Source of the DNA: Hirundichthys speculiger
Lineage: Eukaryota; Chordata; Actinopteri; Beloniformes; Exocoetidae
Reading direction: 5' to 3'
Assembly: GCA_018398805.1 (NCBI GenBank)
Contig: JAGFBZ010002865.1
Coordinates: 1 to 64,000, forward strand
Length of the DNA stretch: 64,000 nucleotides
This document shows, in pieces, positions 17,080 through 30,580 of this stretch. The stretch's first letter is position 1; every line of letters starts with the position of its first letter. The notes beneath the pieces were generated by a model. The model saw nothing but the letters and a program-made list of their open reading frames with translations. It was not told where the DNA came from and did not search any database. The translations under genes and the position numbers were made by a program.

Positions 17080-18640
17080 CTGGTCACTAGCATGCTCCAC
17101 CGCACTCAAACCGGTCGAATCCCTTTATAAAAAAAGGAGTAAAAATCCTAGACAAAAAGCCGCATTCAGTCGATACTTGTAGCATTCTAAATAAAACGTA
17201 AATTTTTAAGCTTCCAAAATTTTAAAACCTTTAGATATGCCTGCTTTATGTACAAAACCCTCCATGTTCTTGCACCACCGCCGCTGAAAGAGTTCTTCAG
17301 AAGGAGATCTGTGAGTGGTATGAACATTCGGGCGTGTGATAGAGGTGACTGTGAGATACCCCAAAGGCCACATGTGTCAAACACAAGGCCCGCGGGCCAA
17401 ATGTGGCCCGTCACGTAATGTTATGTGGCCCTCGAGAGCTTGGACATTATTGCCTTAAATTTTAAACCAATATTTTAAGACTTAAAATAAGCTTACACCG
17501 CTTTAAAGCGCATATTGAAAATAAAATACATCTCCCATCATGCATTTCGTCGTTACCCACAACAATAACAGTTGCTATGAGTAAGACGATTTTTCAGAGC
17601 TGATTAACTTAAGAAAAACCTTTACAAACTAACCTCAACATGTCCCGCCTCATAACACAAAAGATGTTACGAGGCGGGTGTCAGTCGTGAAAGAGTTTAA
17701 TCCACGTCGGTATTTTGACAGCAAACACGGAGCTAAGTATGCTAAATTTAGCCTGCAAGAAAAACAAACAGCTTCTGCTTCTGACACCAAGGTAATGGAT
17801 ACTCTTACAACCACAAACCCTGAATTTAATATAATAATGACTTAAATATTTGAAACTTGAATAATACAGAAACCGTTATTTAACAATATAATAAGATGTA
17901 GTTTAATTTATTTTGATTTTCGTTGCATTTTGTTACATTCATGCTGTCAATCTGGCCCTTCGAGGGCAACCATGATGCTGATGTGGCCCTCAGTGGAAAT
18001 GACACCCCTGCCAGAGGCGAACCTCCTTTGGGATGAATGTGGTATCTGTTGTGGGGGGGGGAATCTGGAACAGCCTTCCTTATACAATAAGGGATTGTCC
18101 CTCCTACTCTTCCTTTAAGGGAAATCTCAAGAATTGGCTTAAAACATCTCAAATCTGTGATCATTAATTGTTGATTGTATTTTATTCTATTATTCACCTG
18201 CTGAAAACAGACCCGACCTGTGACCTGTGTGTGTACATATATTTTTATGTACTCTATACACAATCTCACTTACTTGGGTTTAACCATGTATGCATACCTG
18301 CTAATGCACTGTAAAACTCCGTACAACGTACTATGCATTTTAAAAACCCGTGCAATAATTTGAGCATTTTACATCATATTGCTAAAAGCACTTTTGCACT
18401 TGAACTTTACCTTCTTATGAACACTTGGTCCCTCCTCCGGTCTGCAATCAACAGGGCTGCCTTGTTTTTTTTATTCTTTCCATTCTGACTTTCTTCTGTT
18501 GTTACAAATGTGTGATCTAGACTATGTATATGTTTTATATTATTTATACTCTGTGTCGCGTAATGTTGTATGTTGTTTTTTATTGAGTCCTACATGGGAA
18601 CCGCCAATGCAAATTAGCCTTCTGGCTATAATTGGGTATA
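17080..18640 (+). mobile_element. LINE 3' fragment split by a hAT element
   Basis: Degenerate LINE coding sequence (ACFMYKTLHVLAPPPLKEFF) runs to about 17360 and resumes after 18010 with a C-terminal remnant and an AT-rich 3' UTR to about 18640. It contains the hAT insertion 17369-18010. Confidence 0.5.
17369..18010. mobile_element. hAT-type non-autonomous element
   Basis: The flanking octamers CCAAAGGC (17361-17368) and CCAGAGGC (18011-18018) match at seven of eight positions. The ends read CACATGTGTCAAACAC and GACACCCCTG. Internally it has the AAGGCCCGCGGGCC and GATGTGGCCCTC motifs seen in fish hAT repeats. A fragment of the same family lies at about 59878-59990. Confidence 0.75.
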
Positions 18641-20268
18641 TTTACATTTTAAATGTTCATTAATATACAGTGTCCCTCTACACTAAAAAAATAAATAAAT
18701 AAAATAAAAGTATGTGATCCAAGATATCCTGCATGTAGATGCGTCCCATCTGAACATGACAAAACCTTTAGATTTTGCTGCACCGCCTTCACGAACTGTC
18801 TGCTTAGGTTTGTGAGAGAGTTGAGGAATAAACGGATCATCTGTTAATCCTGCTGTCCTGCCATCTGCTCCAGCCTTTCCTCGGCTGACCAGTTTGGTAA
18901 GTCAGCTGGTTTGGTGTTAGAGAAGTAGCCCGTCTTTACACAGACAGTCCATGTGGTGTGAAGAACTAGCGTGAACTGTAATGACCCTGATAGACCCACC
19001 AGTGTGTGATGGTTTAAAGGTAGAGTAGCTTCTTCAGCGGTGGCGTGACCTGAATGTTTCCCAACTCCTCCGTCTGTGTTTTATCTGCTGCTCTACTGGA
19101 TCAGGAACCACAGTTGCACCTGACCGGCGTCTTTATTGGATGCTAGATCCAAACACTTGACTCAAATGTCTCCAGGCATGAAAATCCCTCACCTTTCGGC
19201 GAAATTTGCCGTTTTGAAGTCAGAAAGGGTGACCTACGTGAATCGTGTAGATCTGAGGAGTTTTCTTTTTTGAGGGGTGGGGGGGTCGGAGTCGGAAGAT
19301 TTTTTTTTTTTTTTAATTATCGTATAATTGCCCTAATAAGCAAACTGAGCACTTCAGAAATCGGCAATTTAAATGATACTTGGACGGTCAGTAAATCCTG
19401 TTCAGAACCAATCATACACCAAATTGTTCCATTATTCCAGTCATATGAACATTTTTCATTCGTGTGTACTTGGAGTGTTTGGAGGTTACATTGATAAGCG
19501 GGACGAGAAGCAGGACCTAGTGCTGTCCACATCGGGGACAAGGCAGACGGGCGTACGTTCACATTTCCTACCTACATATACTAGTGGATTTAGCTTGGTG
19601 AGTTTTGGTTTCAATTGTTTTCATATTTTGCGCCATAACAAAGTTACTGTCGTTTGCCACAGCTTGCGTTGAACGCGGTCAGAGCTAGCCAAAGCTCCGG
19701 TGAAAAATAGCTCCCGTTGGCTCGAAGTTCACGTCAAGCTTGTGTAGTTAATGATAACATAAAAGAAGAAACACAGGCTTCTTTCTAATATCTCTGTAAT
19801 TGGTGAATCCATGTCATGGGACGTGTGAGGATAATATTCAGGTGAGGGCTGAGAAGGCTGAAGGTGAAGTTGTAAACTCTAGTCACTTGATATCCTAACC
19901 CAGCCATTCCCAAACTTTAGAATATCAAGGCCCAATTTGAAATGTGAAAAATCTCTACGGCCACCTGAACCTTTAATCACAACTGTGGTCAACATACAGG
20001 ACTAGAAGGAGCGTTACCAGGTGAGAAATGTAGGATTATCGTACCAGAGACTCAAAATTAATGTGGAAATTATGGTACATCTGTCATAACCAAAATAACA
20101 AGCCCAACGATGCACTCTATTCACATTAAATCACTTTAGTGTAAATAGCGGCCGTAGCTGACCATTCAGCCCATTTAGCCTATCATGCGACAAACTATCT
20201 GAGTCAAACATTCGTATCTCACGCTCAGCAAAGCACGATTGGCTGGAAACATGTCACATGGGAACAGA
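18641..20268. other. reep6 intron/3' region without recognisable gene
   Basis: I see no supported coding region. A T16 run at 19302-19317 and a decayed hAT-like fragment at about 19905-20010 are present. The fragment carries CCAAACTTT, then AATCACAACTGTGGTCAACA, and is shared with 31000-31090. Confidence 0.5.
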
Positions 20269-20299
20269 TGCCTTCGGGGTCCATAAAACCCCGAAGGCA
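20269..20299. repeat. Perfect 12-bp hairpin
   Basis: TGCCTTCGGGGT (20269-20280) and its exact complement ACCCCGAAGGCA (20288-20299) are separated by seven bases. Confidence 0.85.
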
Positions 20300-20558
20300 C
20301 TTCTCACCTTTTTAACCCCTGACCCATTTTCATGTCTGTGTCTCACTGATCCCGTCATGACATTGAAAACAAAAACAGAGGACCGAGCACTGATCCCTGA
20401 GGGACTCCTTTACTAAACTAAAGTCTCCAGAAGCAGAACAAATAACTGGATGGGTTTGGTTTCAGTTTGTGTGTTTGTTAGGCCCGTGTGTTCGGCGAAA
20501 TGTAGGTGTGTTTACGGAAGAAGTGGATTTGTCGGGCTGAGATGAAGGGATCAAGGAA

Positions 20559-20631
20559 GACTCAGTTCTTCCCTGGTTCCTCAGAACGAGGTCACAGCGC
20601 TCAATCTGAGGAACCAGGGAACAACTGAGTC
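20559..20631. repeat. 27-bp stem hairpin, pre-miRNA-sized
   Basis: Arms 20559-20585 and 20605-20631 pair at 26 of 27 positions around a 19-nt loop. The arms begin GACTCAGTT and end AACTGAGTC. The whole structure is 73 nt. Confidence 0.85.
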
Positions 20632-21284
20632 TGGCTCACAGCCACCCAGAGGCAATTTACACCTTCTAAAACAACTCAAACGCCCAACTTCAAATGTTTT
20701 CTTTTCTTTGTATAAGACAAGGGATGTTGCAGATATTTGGTTTATCTCGGACAGTTACGTCCTAAAGCACCTGGATGACTCTCAGCTTTGATTTAAGAGG
20801 TTTCACAAAAATATAGCAGTTGCCCTTCAGGAATTAGTCCTTTTAAACAAGTACCGACATTTTTAGAGGACTGAGAGTGTTTGGACAGTTGATTTTAAAA
20901 GAAGTTATTGGACCAGGTTTGATCTGCTTTCTCGATGCTTCAAAATGAATGACCCAAATTTAAAAAGTCTGGAGTTTGACTTTGACTGGAGCTCCCAGTA
21001 TGAACTCCAAGGAGATCTCTGTGCAGCCGAAGGTCGTTATTAGGTTGAAAATAACAAGATAAATGTATAAGAGATGCTCAACAGCACCAGAACACCTGGA
21101 AGACCATGAGACCACTGTGGATGAAAGACCCCCACATTGACTGACTGGGTTGGGTACTTTAGGGTTTTTCCACTAAAAATGGATTCAGAAAATGTTTCTT
21201 CAACAGCACAGATGCTTTGTTGAATGTCTCTTGTTTTTTTTTTTAACTGTTGACTGTGTCTTTCGTTGTCTCTCTGCACATCAG

Positions 21285-21307
21285 GATGAGATCGGCGTGG
21301 ACTGACG
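21285..21307 (+). CDS. reep6: Candidate reep6 microexon with alternative stop
   Basis: A strong acceptor (TTGTCTCTCTGCACATCAG, ending at 21284) precedes 23 bases that are followed by a consensus donor GTAAGT at 21308. Joined in phase to the donor at 16077 it adds DEIGVD and a stop (21303-21305), giving a 233-residue product. Splice signals on both sides and phase agreement are seen directly. That it is used is inference. Confidence 0.5.
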
Positions 21308-21639
21308 GTAAGTTGATGGTAAGATCGTGCAGCAAGATACAAATGACTCAAATATTGCACCACCCTCTTAAAAAAATATCCCTTTTCTATAAACATGTGA
21401 AAACCTAAATTGGTAATTCGTTATTTTGTTTGAGCCTTCATTTACCAGACAGAAGCCAGACAGCCAAGAGTTTTTGGCTCAGAGACTTTACAAGTGAACC
21501 ATAAGTGCCAAAGTCGCCCAGACTAGACTCAACCATGACTGTTGTCTGGTCGGTTCAAAGGAAATTATGTTCAATGTTGTCAATGACCAGCTTCATTTTA
21601 CTGTGATCCTGACTGCTGGTAATCCCCACATGAGAATAG

Positions 21640-24550
21640 ATACCTGGACTGATCTGGTTAGGTGGATCTGGAGACACCTGGACTGATCTGGTTAGGTGGA
21701 TCTGGAGACACCTGGACTGATCTGGTTAGGTGGATCTGGAGACGCCTGGACTGATCTGGTTAGGTGGATCTGGAGACACGTGGACTGATCTGGTTAGGTG
21801 GATCTGGAGACGCCTGGACTGATCTGGTTAGGTGGATCTGGAGACACTGGACTGATCTGGTTAGGTGGATCTGGAGACGCCTGGACTGATCTGGTTAGGT
21901 GGATCTGGAGATGTCTGGACTGATCTGGTTAGGTGGATCTGGAGACGCCTGGACTGATCTGGTTAGGCGGATCTGGAGATGCCTTGACTGATCTGGTTAA
22001 TTTTATCTGGAGACGCCTGGACTGATCTAGTTAGGTTTATCTGGAGACGCCTGGACTGATCTGGTTAGGTGGATCTGGAGACGCCTGGACTGATCTGGTT
22101 AGGCGGATCTGGAGATGCCTTGACTGATCTGGTTAATTTTATCTGGAGACGCCTGGACTGATCTAGTTAGGTTTATCTGGAGACGCCTGGACTGATCTGG
22201 TTAGGTGGATCTGGAGACGCCTGGACTGATCTGGGTAGGCGGATCTGGAGATGTCTGGACTGATCTGGTTAGGCGGATCTGGAGATGCCTTGACTGATCT
22301 GGTTAGGTGGATCTGGAGACGCCTGGGACTGCTCTGGTTAGGTGGATCTGGAGACGCCTGGACTGATCTGGTTAGGTGGAACTGGAGACGTGAAGACTGA
22401 TCTGGTTAGGTGGATCTGGAGATGCCTGGACTGATCTGGTTAAGTGGATCTGGAGACGCCTGGACTGATCTGGTTAGGTTTATCTGGAGACGCCTGGACT
22501 GATCTGGTTAGGTGGATCTGGAGATGTCTGGACTGATCTGGTTAGGTGGATCTGGAGATGTCTGGACTGATCTGGTTAGGTGGATCTAGAGATGTCTGGA
22601 CTGATCTGGTTAGGTGGATCTGGAGATGCCTGGACTGATCTGGTTAGGTGGATCTGGAGATGCCTGGACTGATCTGGTTAGGTGGATCTGGAGATGTCGG
22701 GGACTGATCTGGTTAGGTGGATCTGGAGATGTGAAGACTGATCTGGTTAGGTGGATCTGGAGATGTCTGGACTGATCTGGTTAGGTGGATCTGGAGATGG
22801 AGATCTGGACCTGGACTGATCTGGTTAGGTGGATCTGGAGATACCTGGACTGATCTGGTTAGGTGGATCTGGAGATGTCTGGACTGATCTGGTTAGGTGG
22901 ATCTGGAGATGCCTGGATTGATCTGGTTAGGTGGATCTGGAGATGTCTGGACTGATCTGGTTAAGTGGATCTGGAGACGCCTGGACTGATCTGGTTAGGT
23001 TTATCTGGAGACGTGAAGACTGATCTGGTTAGGTGGATCTGGAGACGTGAAGACTGATCTGGTTAGGTGGATCTGCAGATGTCTGGACTAATCTGGTTAG
23101 GTGGATCTGGAGATGCCCAGACTGATCTGGTTAGGTTTATCTGGAGATGTAAAGACTGATCTGGTTAGGTGGATCTGGAGATGTCTGGACAGATCTGGTT
23201 AGGTGGATCTGGAGATGCCCGGACTGATTTGGTTAGGTTGATCTGGAGACGTGAAGACCAATCTGGTTAGGTGGATCTGGAGATGCCTGGACTGATCTGG
23301 GTAGGCGGATCTGGAGATGCCTTGACTGATCTGGTTAGGTGGATCTGGAGATGCCTGGACTGATCTGGTTAGGTGGATCTGGAGATGTCTGGACTGATCT
23401 GGTTAAGTGGATCTGGAGACGCCTGGACTGATCTGGTTAGGTTTATCTGGAGACGTGAAGACTGATCTGGTTAAGTGGATCTGGAGACGCCTGGCTTGAT
23501 CTGGTTAGGTGGATCTGGAGATGCCTGGACTGATCTGGTTAGGTGGATCTGGAGACACGTGGACTGATCTGGTTAGGTGAATCTGGAGACACGTGGACTG
23601 ATCTGGTTAGGTGGATCTGGAGATGCCTGGACTGATCTGGTTAGGCGGATCTGGAGATGCCTGGACTGATCTGGTTAGGTGGATCTGGAGATGCCTGGAC
23701 TGATCTGGTTAGGTGGATCTGGAGATGCCTGGACTGATCTGGTTAGGTGGATCTGGAGATGCCTGGACTGATCTGGTTAGGTGGATCTGGAGACGCCTGG
23801 ACTGATCTGGTTAGGTGGATCTGGAGATGCCTGGACTGATCTGGTTAGGTGGATCTGGAGACGCCTGGCCTGATCTGGTTAGGTGGATCTGGAGACGTCT
23901 GGACTGATCTGGTTAGGTGGATCTGGAGACGCCTGGACTGATCTGGTTAGGTGGATCTGGAGACGCCTGGCCTGATCTGGTTAGGTGGATCTGGAGACGC
24001 CTGGACTGATCTGGTTAGGTGGATCTGGAGATGCCTGGACTGATCTGGTTAGATTGATCTGGAGACGCCTGGCCTGATCTGGTTAGGTGGATCTGGAAAC
24101 GCCTGGACTGATCTGGTTAGGTGGATCTGGAGATGCCTGGACTGATCTGGTTAGGTGGATCTGGAGACGTCTGGACTGATCTGGTTAGGTGGATCTGGAG
24201 ATGCCTGGACTGATCTGGTTAGGTGGATCTGGAGATGCCTGGGTTGATCTGGTTAGGTGGATCTGGAGACGCCTGGACTGATCTGGTTAGTTAGATCTGG
24301 AGACGTGAAGACTGATCTGGTTAGTTAGATCTGGAGACGTGAAGACTGATCTGGTTAGGTGGATCTGGAGATGTCTGGACTGATCTGGTTAGGTGGATCT
24401 GGAGACGCCTGGACTGATCTGGTTAGGTGGATCTGGAGACGCCTGGACTGATCTGGTTAGGTGGATCTGGAGACGTCTGGACTGATCTGGTTAGGTGGAT
24501 CTGGAGATGCCTGGACTGATCTAGTTAGGTGGATCTGGAGACATGAAGAC
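21640..24550. repeat. 34-bp minisatellite (about 85 units)
   Basis: The unit reads TGATCTGGTTAGGTGGATCT followed by GGAGACGCCTGGAC with variants (GATGCC, GATGTC, GACGTGAAG). The array covers about 2.9 kb with little spacing variation and lies between the reep6 microexon and the candidate terminal exon. Each unit has two GATC sites. No long frame is present. Confidence 0.96.
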
Positions 24551-24955
24551 TGATCTCTCAGATAAGCAGAAGGTTGTTTGAAGAAGACAAAAACTGTGGA
24601 AGTTCCTGCTCTGATTTGCTCTTTCAAAACTTTTGTGCGTCTCATTAAGTAACTGGTTACCTGACAAGTAAAAGAATATTATTGAACCTTTTAAAAAAAA
24701 AACCAACAACACACAGATACATCCAGCAGACTAACAAACGTCATACAATAATTCATGATTTTTGTCTGTTTTTGTTCATTATATACATTGTTTTGTGTAA
24801 CAAGTACAAAGTTTGAAAGACAAGATGAAGAAAGTACGTTATAGATGGCAGCAACGGTTGATTAAAAGCTGTAGCCTATAATTAATGACAATTAGTGGAA
24901 TTTCAGAGGAAACTTTAATCTTAAACTTTAATCTTAAACTTGTCTGTCTTTTCAG

Positions 24956-25560
24956 TCAGTCAGACGGCAGCAGAGGAAGAGGAGCCTCACTGAGGAGGAG
25001 GAGGGCGGAGCCAAGAGCTGACTCCTCCCCCAGATGGATCCCAAAGGAAGAGACTGTTTCCATTTATCATGTCTATTTCTGTAGCAGAGAAACTATTTTC
25101 TCTTCATCATTATTTACTGCATTTATGATTCGTGTTTCTTTTCTTTTATTTTATTTTTATGTAAAGCACCTGAAACTTGAATTAACTCGGGCAGATTTGT
25201 TTCCCACCTATAACTGTCCTGGCGTCTGGCGTCTGACCCGTGAGCTCAGTCTCACCCTCGAGACAAGATATCAAAGCGACGCTGGACTGCTGCAGCTGTG
25301 AAGCCGTCGCTCCGCCAGCCTGGCCAGGTTAGCCGTAACCCTTCACCTCCCAGGAAGATGGTTTCAGGACGGCTCGCCAGGCTGCCAGATCACAAGGACA
25401 AACTCAAAAATCAGTTCATTCAGGTTAAAGCTGGACTAAAGCTGTGACCAGGTGGGAGTGGAGAGCAGAAATGTTGTTTTCCTGGTCCTGGCCAAGTGTT
25501 TCTGGTGCCTGAACAAAACCAAACCGTGGCTGAAAATGAAATTAGCCATAAGACAATAAA
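24956..25560 (+). other. reep6: Candidate reep6 terminal exon with polyadenylation signal
   Basis: An acceptor TGTCTGTCTTTTCAG ends at 24955. Joined directly to the donor at 16077, it reads 21 codons (starting SVRRQQRKRS, ending GGAKS) to a stop at 25019-25021, giving 248 residues. After the 21285 microexon it would be purely 3' UTR. AATAAA lies at 25555-25560. The exon is supported by splice signals and phase only. Confidence 0.45.
25555..25560 (+). terminator. Possible reep6 polyadenylation signal
   Basis: AATAAA lies about 540 bp into the candidate terminal exon. It is a weak call because the hexamer is frequent in AT-rich DNA. Confidence 0.35.
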
Positions 25561-25589
25561 TTATACAAAGCGGAACAAATGGTACAATG

Positions 25590-26940
25590 TTTCCATTCAC
25601 GAATAAAAAAAGATGTCTTGGTTGAAAGTCTCTTTTTCATTTCTTTCCACCGCCGTTCCTTTTCCTCTTCCAGAAGTAGACGTCTCGGTCTGTTGGGTGA
25701 TGAGATTCAAGTATCGAACAGCGCAAATGTAAATTATTTCAAACCTAATTTACTACAAACCCTTGTGGGTGAAACGAAAGGTTTTAAAGAACCAAGAAGA
25801 GAATCCAGGTGCCTCCAAGTCAAAATCTTCAGGATCACAATCATAATCTGTCCATACAATCTGTTACTGTATGTAGTAATACCACTTTTGACCACATGGG
25901 GGCGTACAGATCAAAAACCCAGTTCATACATTGATAAGCAGTTTAGTAGTTATAGCTTGACAAGGATGATGACTTTCTTTGTTGCAAAATACATGCAATC
26001 AGTTTCAACCAGCTTATCTGGATTATTTATGAGAAGTTTATTTAATTTCATTGCATTTTAAAACTGATTTTAATCGGACTACTCTGCTAATGAATGAGGG
26101 CGGTCGGCCATGTCTTTTATTACCTCTTTGTCACACCAAAGGTGCATGTCATTGTCTTACACCAGACAGGACAAATACGTGAACTTTCTTGTGATACGCT
26201 GCACCCATGTGGTCAGAAGTGGAACTGCTACATAAGGTGGCTTTAAAAGGTTGCACTTCATGTATTTCCTGGGTCAGACTGGAAGCGCGGTGTACGGTAC
26301 ATTAAGGCTTTTAAGGTTACTTTCTTTTAACTTGAGCGTGCAGAATACATAGACTGCATTTAATATTTGGTACCATAACATACTGCGGTATGTTCAGAAA
26401 AGTTTGAAAAAAGAAAAAGACTCTAGAAATCAGGTAACTTGAGAGATTCTGCTCAAGCACTGAATGTTAACATTCATTTTATTTTATTGGTTTTTATTGT
26501 TAATGTTATTTTATTTTATTGATTTTTATTTTTTATTTGATTTTATTCTATTGGTTTTTATTTAATTTTTTTTAGAATCATTTTTAATTTTTTCAAATTC
26601 ACGTTTTTTAGCACAAAAACGGTTATTTAAGAGCATAAAGTGGTAATTTTATGTCAAAAAGTATTATTAAAAGTCAATAAAATACAACAAAGAATTTATT
26701 AAAATGTCGTGATTTATGTCACAATTTCATGATTATAGGACATAAAGTTGCAGTTATACAAAATTTGCAATGATCCCACATAAAGTTAAAGAATTTTGAC
26801 ATTTTACGATAAAATGTCACTTCCTTACGAAAAAAAGAAATCAAAATGTATTAAAAACAAACATCAGCGTGGGTATATTATATATATTATATTATATATT
26901 ATATTATATTATATTATATTATATTATATTATATTATATT
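25590..26940. other. Intergenic region, no gene seen
   Basis: This is mostly AT-rich non-coding sequence. ATTTT-rich low complexity lies at 26470-26580 and an (ATATT)n microsatellite at about 26878-26947. The longest frame (25579-26061) has no recognisable domain. Confidence 0.55.
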
Positions 26941-26944
26941 ATAT

Positions 26945-27150
26945 TATTTGACGGAACGGAACGTCTCACTTATTGATGACGTGGCAGACGACGCGTTGAC
27001 GTACGGCGCTTCACCAGTTTCCGGTTGTTCCTGCAAGTCTGTGTTGGATTTTTCACCGTTTTTTCGTGATTTCTGCTGTAAAAGTCGCTGCTGGTCGGTT
27101 GAACGTAACTGAAATCCGTGGAAAGACTTTAACGGGAGGCACCAGCTTCG
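26945..27150 (+). promoter_or_regulatory. Promoter and first non-coding exon of the C19orf25 homologue (candidate)
   Basis: Right after the AT microsatellite the sequence becomes CpG-richer and carries CRE-like TGACGTGG and TTGACGTA motifs at about 26977-27003. It ends in a consensus splice donor (CTTCG|GTAAGA at 27150/27151). The matching acceptor is TTTCTCTTCAG ending at 27712. No suitable ATG lies in it, so it would be 5' UTR. Confidence 0.45.
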
Positions 27151-27712
27151 GTAAGACCCGGAGAAAAAGCTGGGCACGAGACGTTGTGACTTTTCAAAGC
27201 AAAACGTCGAATATCGTTCAAAAATTTGCAAAATAAAAGTATCGTCGGTTTTAAGCAAAAATAACCCGTGCTGCTATCTTCATGAAATAGCCTATTATTA
27301 ATCTTTATAATGTTTCGAGGAATTCGGCTTAAAAGGTTTCACGTGTTTGCAACGATTTGCCACGTTTCGACTGATTATATCTGGAAGGTTCGCTTCTCTT
27401 CTCGTATTTGACTGTTATTAGCTTGTGTTGTGTTAACTGATTTTGAACGAATGGACAATTTCCTTCTCAATGTAATCTATGCCGAAATGAAAAAAAAAAT
27501 GTTTTAATCTTGATTCTGTCTACTGTTGACGATTACTGTCACACAACGTTATTGTCACCGTCGCACATCCTGAATATAATAGATAAATCAATGGAAGTCT
27601 GGAAGAGCTTTGACTTTAAAAGAAAATAATAATAATTTATTATTAAGCATTGTCCCTCTACTGTTACTTATTTAGGTTTAACATGTCTCTTGGGGTTTGC
27701 ATTTCTCTTCAG

Positions 27713-28396
<684 letters not shown>

Positions 28397-28899
28397 GTTG
28401 ACTCTTTCTTTCCTCTCACGAACCCTCCAGGACGTGTCCCCCCGAACCCCCCCTCATTCCCTGAATCTGGGTTAACGTCTCCAAGTGAGGTGGAGCTACA
28501 CGAACGTTCCTAAAGAGACACGAACGTTCGCTCTTCCGTCAGAGATGCGCCTCAAGTCTATTTCGGTGCTCAGACATGAGAATGGCCAACAGACGCCAGG
28601 TCAACTTTCACATTAAAACACATCGTGAGTGGGCGGGGCTTTCAAAGAGGCGACGCAGAAGTGCCTCTGAACTGGAAGGTGCTGATTTAGCGCGAGGCTA
28701 AGGACAAAACTGGGAAGGATATCGGGATGCTGAACGTCTCTAAAAACTCCAGGCTGCGTTCTCTAAATGATGAACACTACATTATCGGTCATCTTGTCCA
28801 CTTCTGCAGGAATAACCGGAGGGCCACGTGTCTGCAGACCCCTGAAAGACAGCGAGCTCTTCATGTTCCTGGTACTCGCGTTGCGCCTGTTCTTTACAA

Positions 28900-28905
28900 A
28901 ATAAA
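28900..28905 (+). terminator. Possible polyadenylation signal of the C19orf25 homologue
   Basis: AATAAA lies about 500 bp after the stop, inside an A-rich stretch. Position is suitable, specificity low. Confidence 0.3.
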
Positions 28906-28919
28906 AAAAATAAAATAAA

Positions 28920-29340
28920 ATAGAAGTAAAAAAGTCCTTTAGCAAAATGAAAGAAGCCACTGCAGCGCTTCTGCTTCTGCTGAGACTCTCTGAGTCGTTA
29001 TCATCGTTAGGAAGCTGATTTAAAAATAAATCTGTCCAGGTCTGATTGATTTTACTTCATCCTGCATTTTTCTTTTTTTGTTTTTTCCTCCATGTTGTAG
29101 CTGCTGTGGTCACCTTCCAACAGACACATTTGTAACTGAAATACTGTGTGTTTATACAAATATAACATCAGAAGCGCTGCACCGGCAGCTTCCAGCGCAC
29201 GTTAACGCCTCTGATCTCATTATCATCATTATTACTGCTGTTATTATTATTGTTGTAACTGCTTCCCTGTCCTGGTAACTCTGTAAGACCACTACAGAAG
29301 TAAAAAAAACCAAACAGACTACACAACCTCTGTAGCAACG
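28920..29340. other. Intergenic, no gene seen
   Basis: This is AT-rich sequence with an ATTATTATT-type stretch at 29215-29260 and no supported frame. Confidence 0.5.
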
Positions 29341-29995
29341 CTCCTGTGCTTCAGTTGAAAACTGATCCAGCTGTGACATCATCAAAGCTAAAGCGGCTCT
29401 GTTGGGTTCAGATCAGAGTCCTGACTGGACCACGGAGGGTAAATAAAAAGATTAAATTCTTTAAATATGAGCTTCTTTCTGTGTTTTTGGGTCGTTCGTC
29501 TGCACTGAAGAGCAGAAGGCTCCTCTGTTGGCAGGATACGAGCCCGTATCATGATACTGCCTCCACCGTGGTTCACACCTGATGTGCTCTCCTCTGCTTC
29601 TCCTTTACCTTCCACGTTTATCTGGGTTTCGTCTGTCCAAAGAGGCGTTTTTAGATGTTTTCTGGTAAAGCTGAATCTGTCTCTCCTGCTCGTGAACGTC
29701 ACCGGTGGTTTGCAGCTTCTTTTAAACCCTCTGGATTTACATTTGTGCAGGCGTCCAGTGACAACGATGCACCGACCTTCTCCAGAGGAACCTTGACTTC
29801 TGTTGATCCTGCAAACGAGTTTCTCTGAAACGAGTAAATGATTCTCTTTTATTGGTGGCTCCAGTCAAACATCTAACAAACTCAATACCCGATATCAACT
29901 CCAGACCTTCTGATCTGCTTCATTTGTCTCGAAGTATCGAGGGAATGTGGCCCGTTAACTTGCTTTAGATCAATAGTCCCAATACTTTTGAGCCC
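29340..29995 (-). mobile_element. Decayed Tc1-like transposon
   Basis: Minus-strand pieces recall Tc1 transposase: KHLKTPLWTDETQI and NHGGGSIMI, then SSQDSDLNPTE. The sequence TCCCAATACTTTTG near 29968 is a typical Tc1-like end. Frameshifts abound and there is no intact frame. Confidence 0.65.
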
Positions 29996-30049
29996 CTGAA
30001 TGGCTTTAACTGCTGAACGGTGAATGTCAAAGCTCATTTAAAACCAACT

Positions 30050-30580
30050 GTTCTGTGGTCAGACGTTCTCGTTGGTGATCATGGACGCCGTGTCCTCCTA
30101 CAGAGGAGGACACCTTCCAGCGTCTCTGATGGTCTGGAGGTGTATAAGTCCAGACGGTCTGGACATCTGGAATGTTCTAGGAAGGAGCTGTGAATGCTGG
30201 AAAGGTCTATAGAGGTTTTAGAGCAACATCTGCTCCCCTCCAGATGACGTATATCTCAGCAGGACGATGCTGAACCAGATACTGCAGCTGTGACAACAGC
30301 ACGGCGTCATCAGAGACGAGTCCAGGAGCTTAACTGGACCTGCAGCCCAGATGTTTCACCTGGAGAGAACATCTGGAGCATCTTAAAACCAAAACTACGT
30401 CAAAGATGAGCTGGAACTCTTCAGCAGCTGGAAACCTCTATCAAGCAAAAATGGGACCAAATTTAACACCAGAACCCCAGAAACTCAGAATCTCGATGTC
30501 TTCAGACTGTTTAGAGAAGAAGAGGAGATGTTCCACCACGAACAGAAGGTCAACAACAGAGTTTAAGGAAACATGTCACT
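30050..30580 (+). mobile_element. Decayed mariner/Tc1-type transposase fragment
   Basis: Plus-strand translation gives pieces such as LNWTCSPDVSPGENIWSILK and QLETSIKQKWDQI. They resemble the catalytic C-terminal third of Tc1/mariner transposases (SPDLSPIENIW-type motif). Stops and frameshifts show it is dead. Confidence 0.65.

Noticed and set aside
21640..24550. Array of recursive splice sites (TTAG|GTGG in every unit)
   Set aside because: AG|GT is present but there is no pyrimidine tract before it and the donor side is poor.
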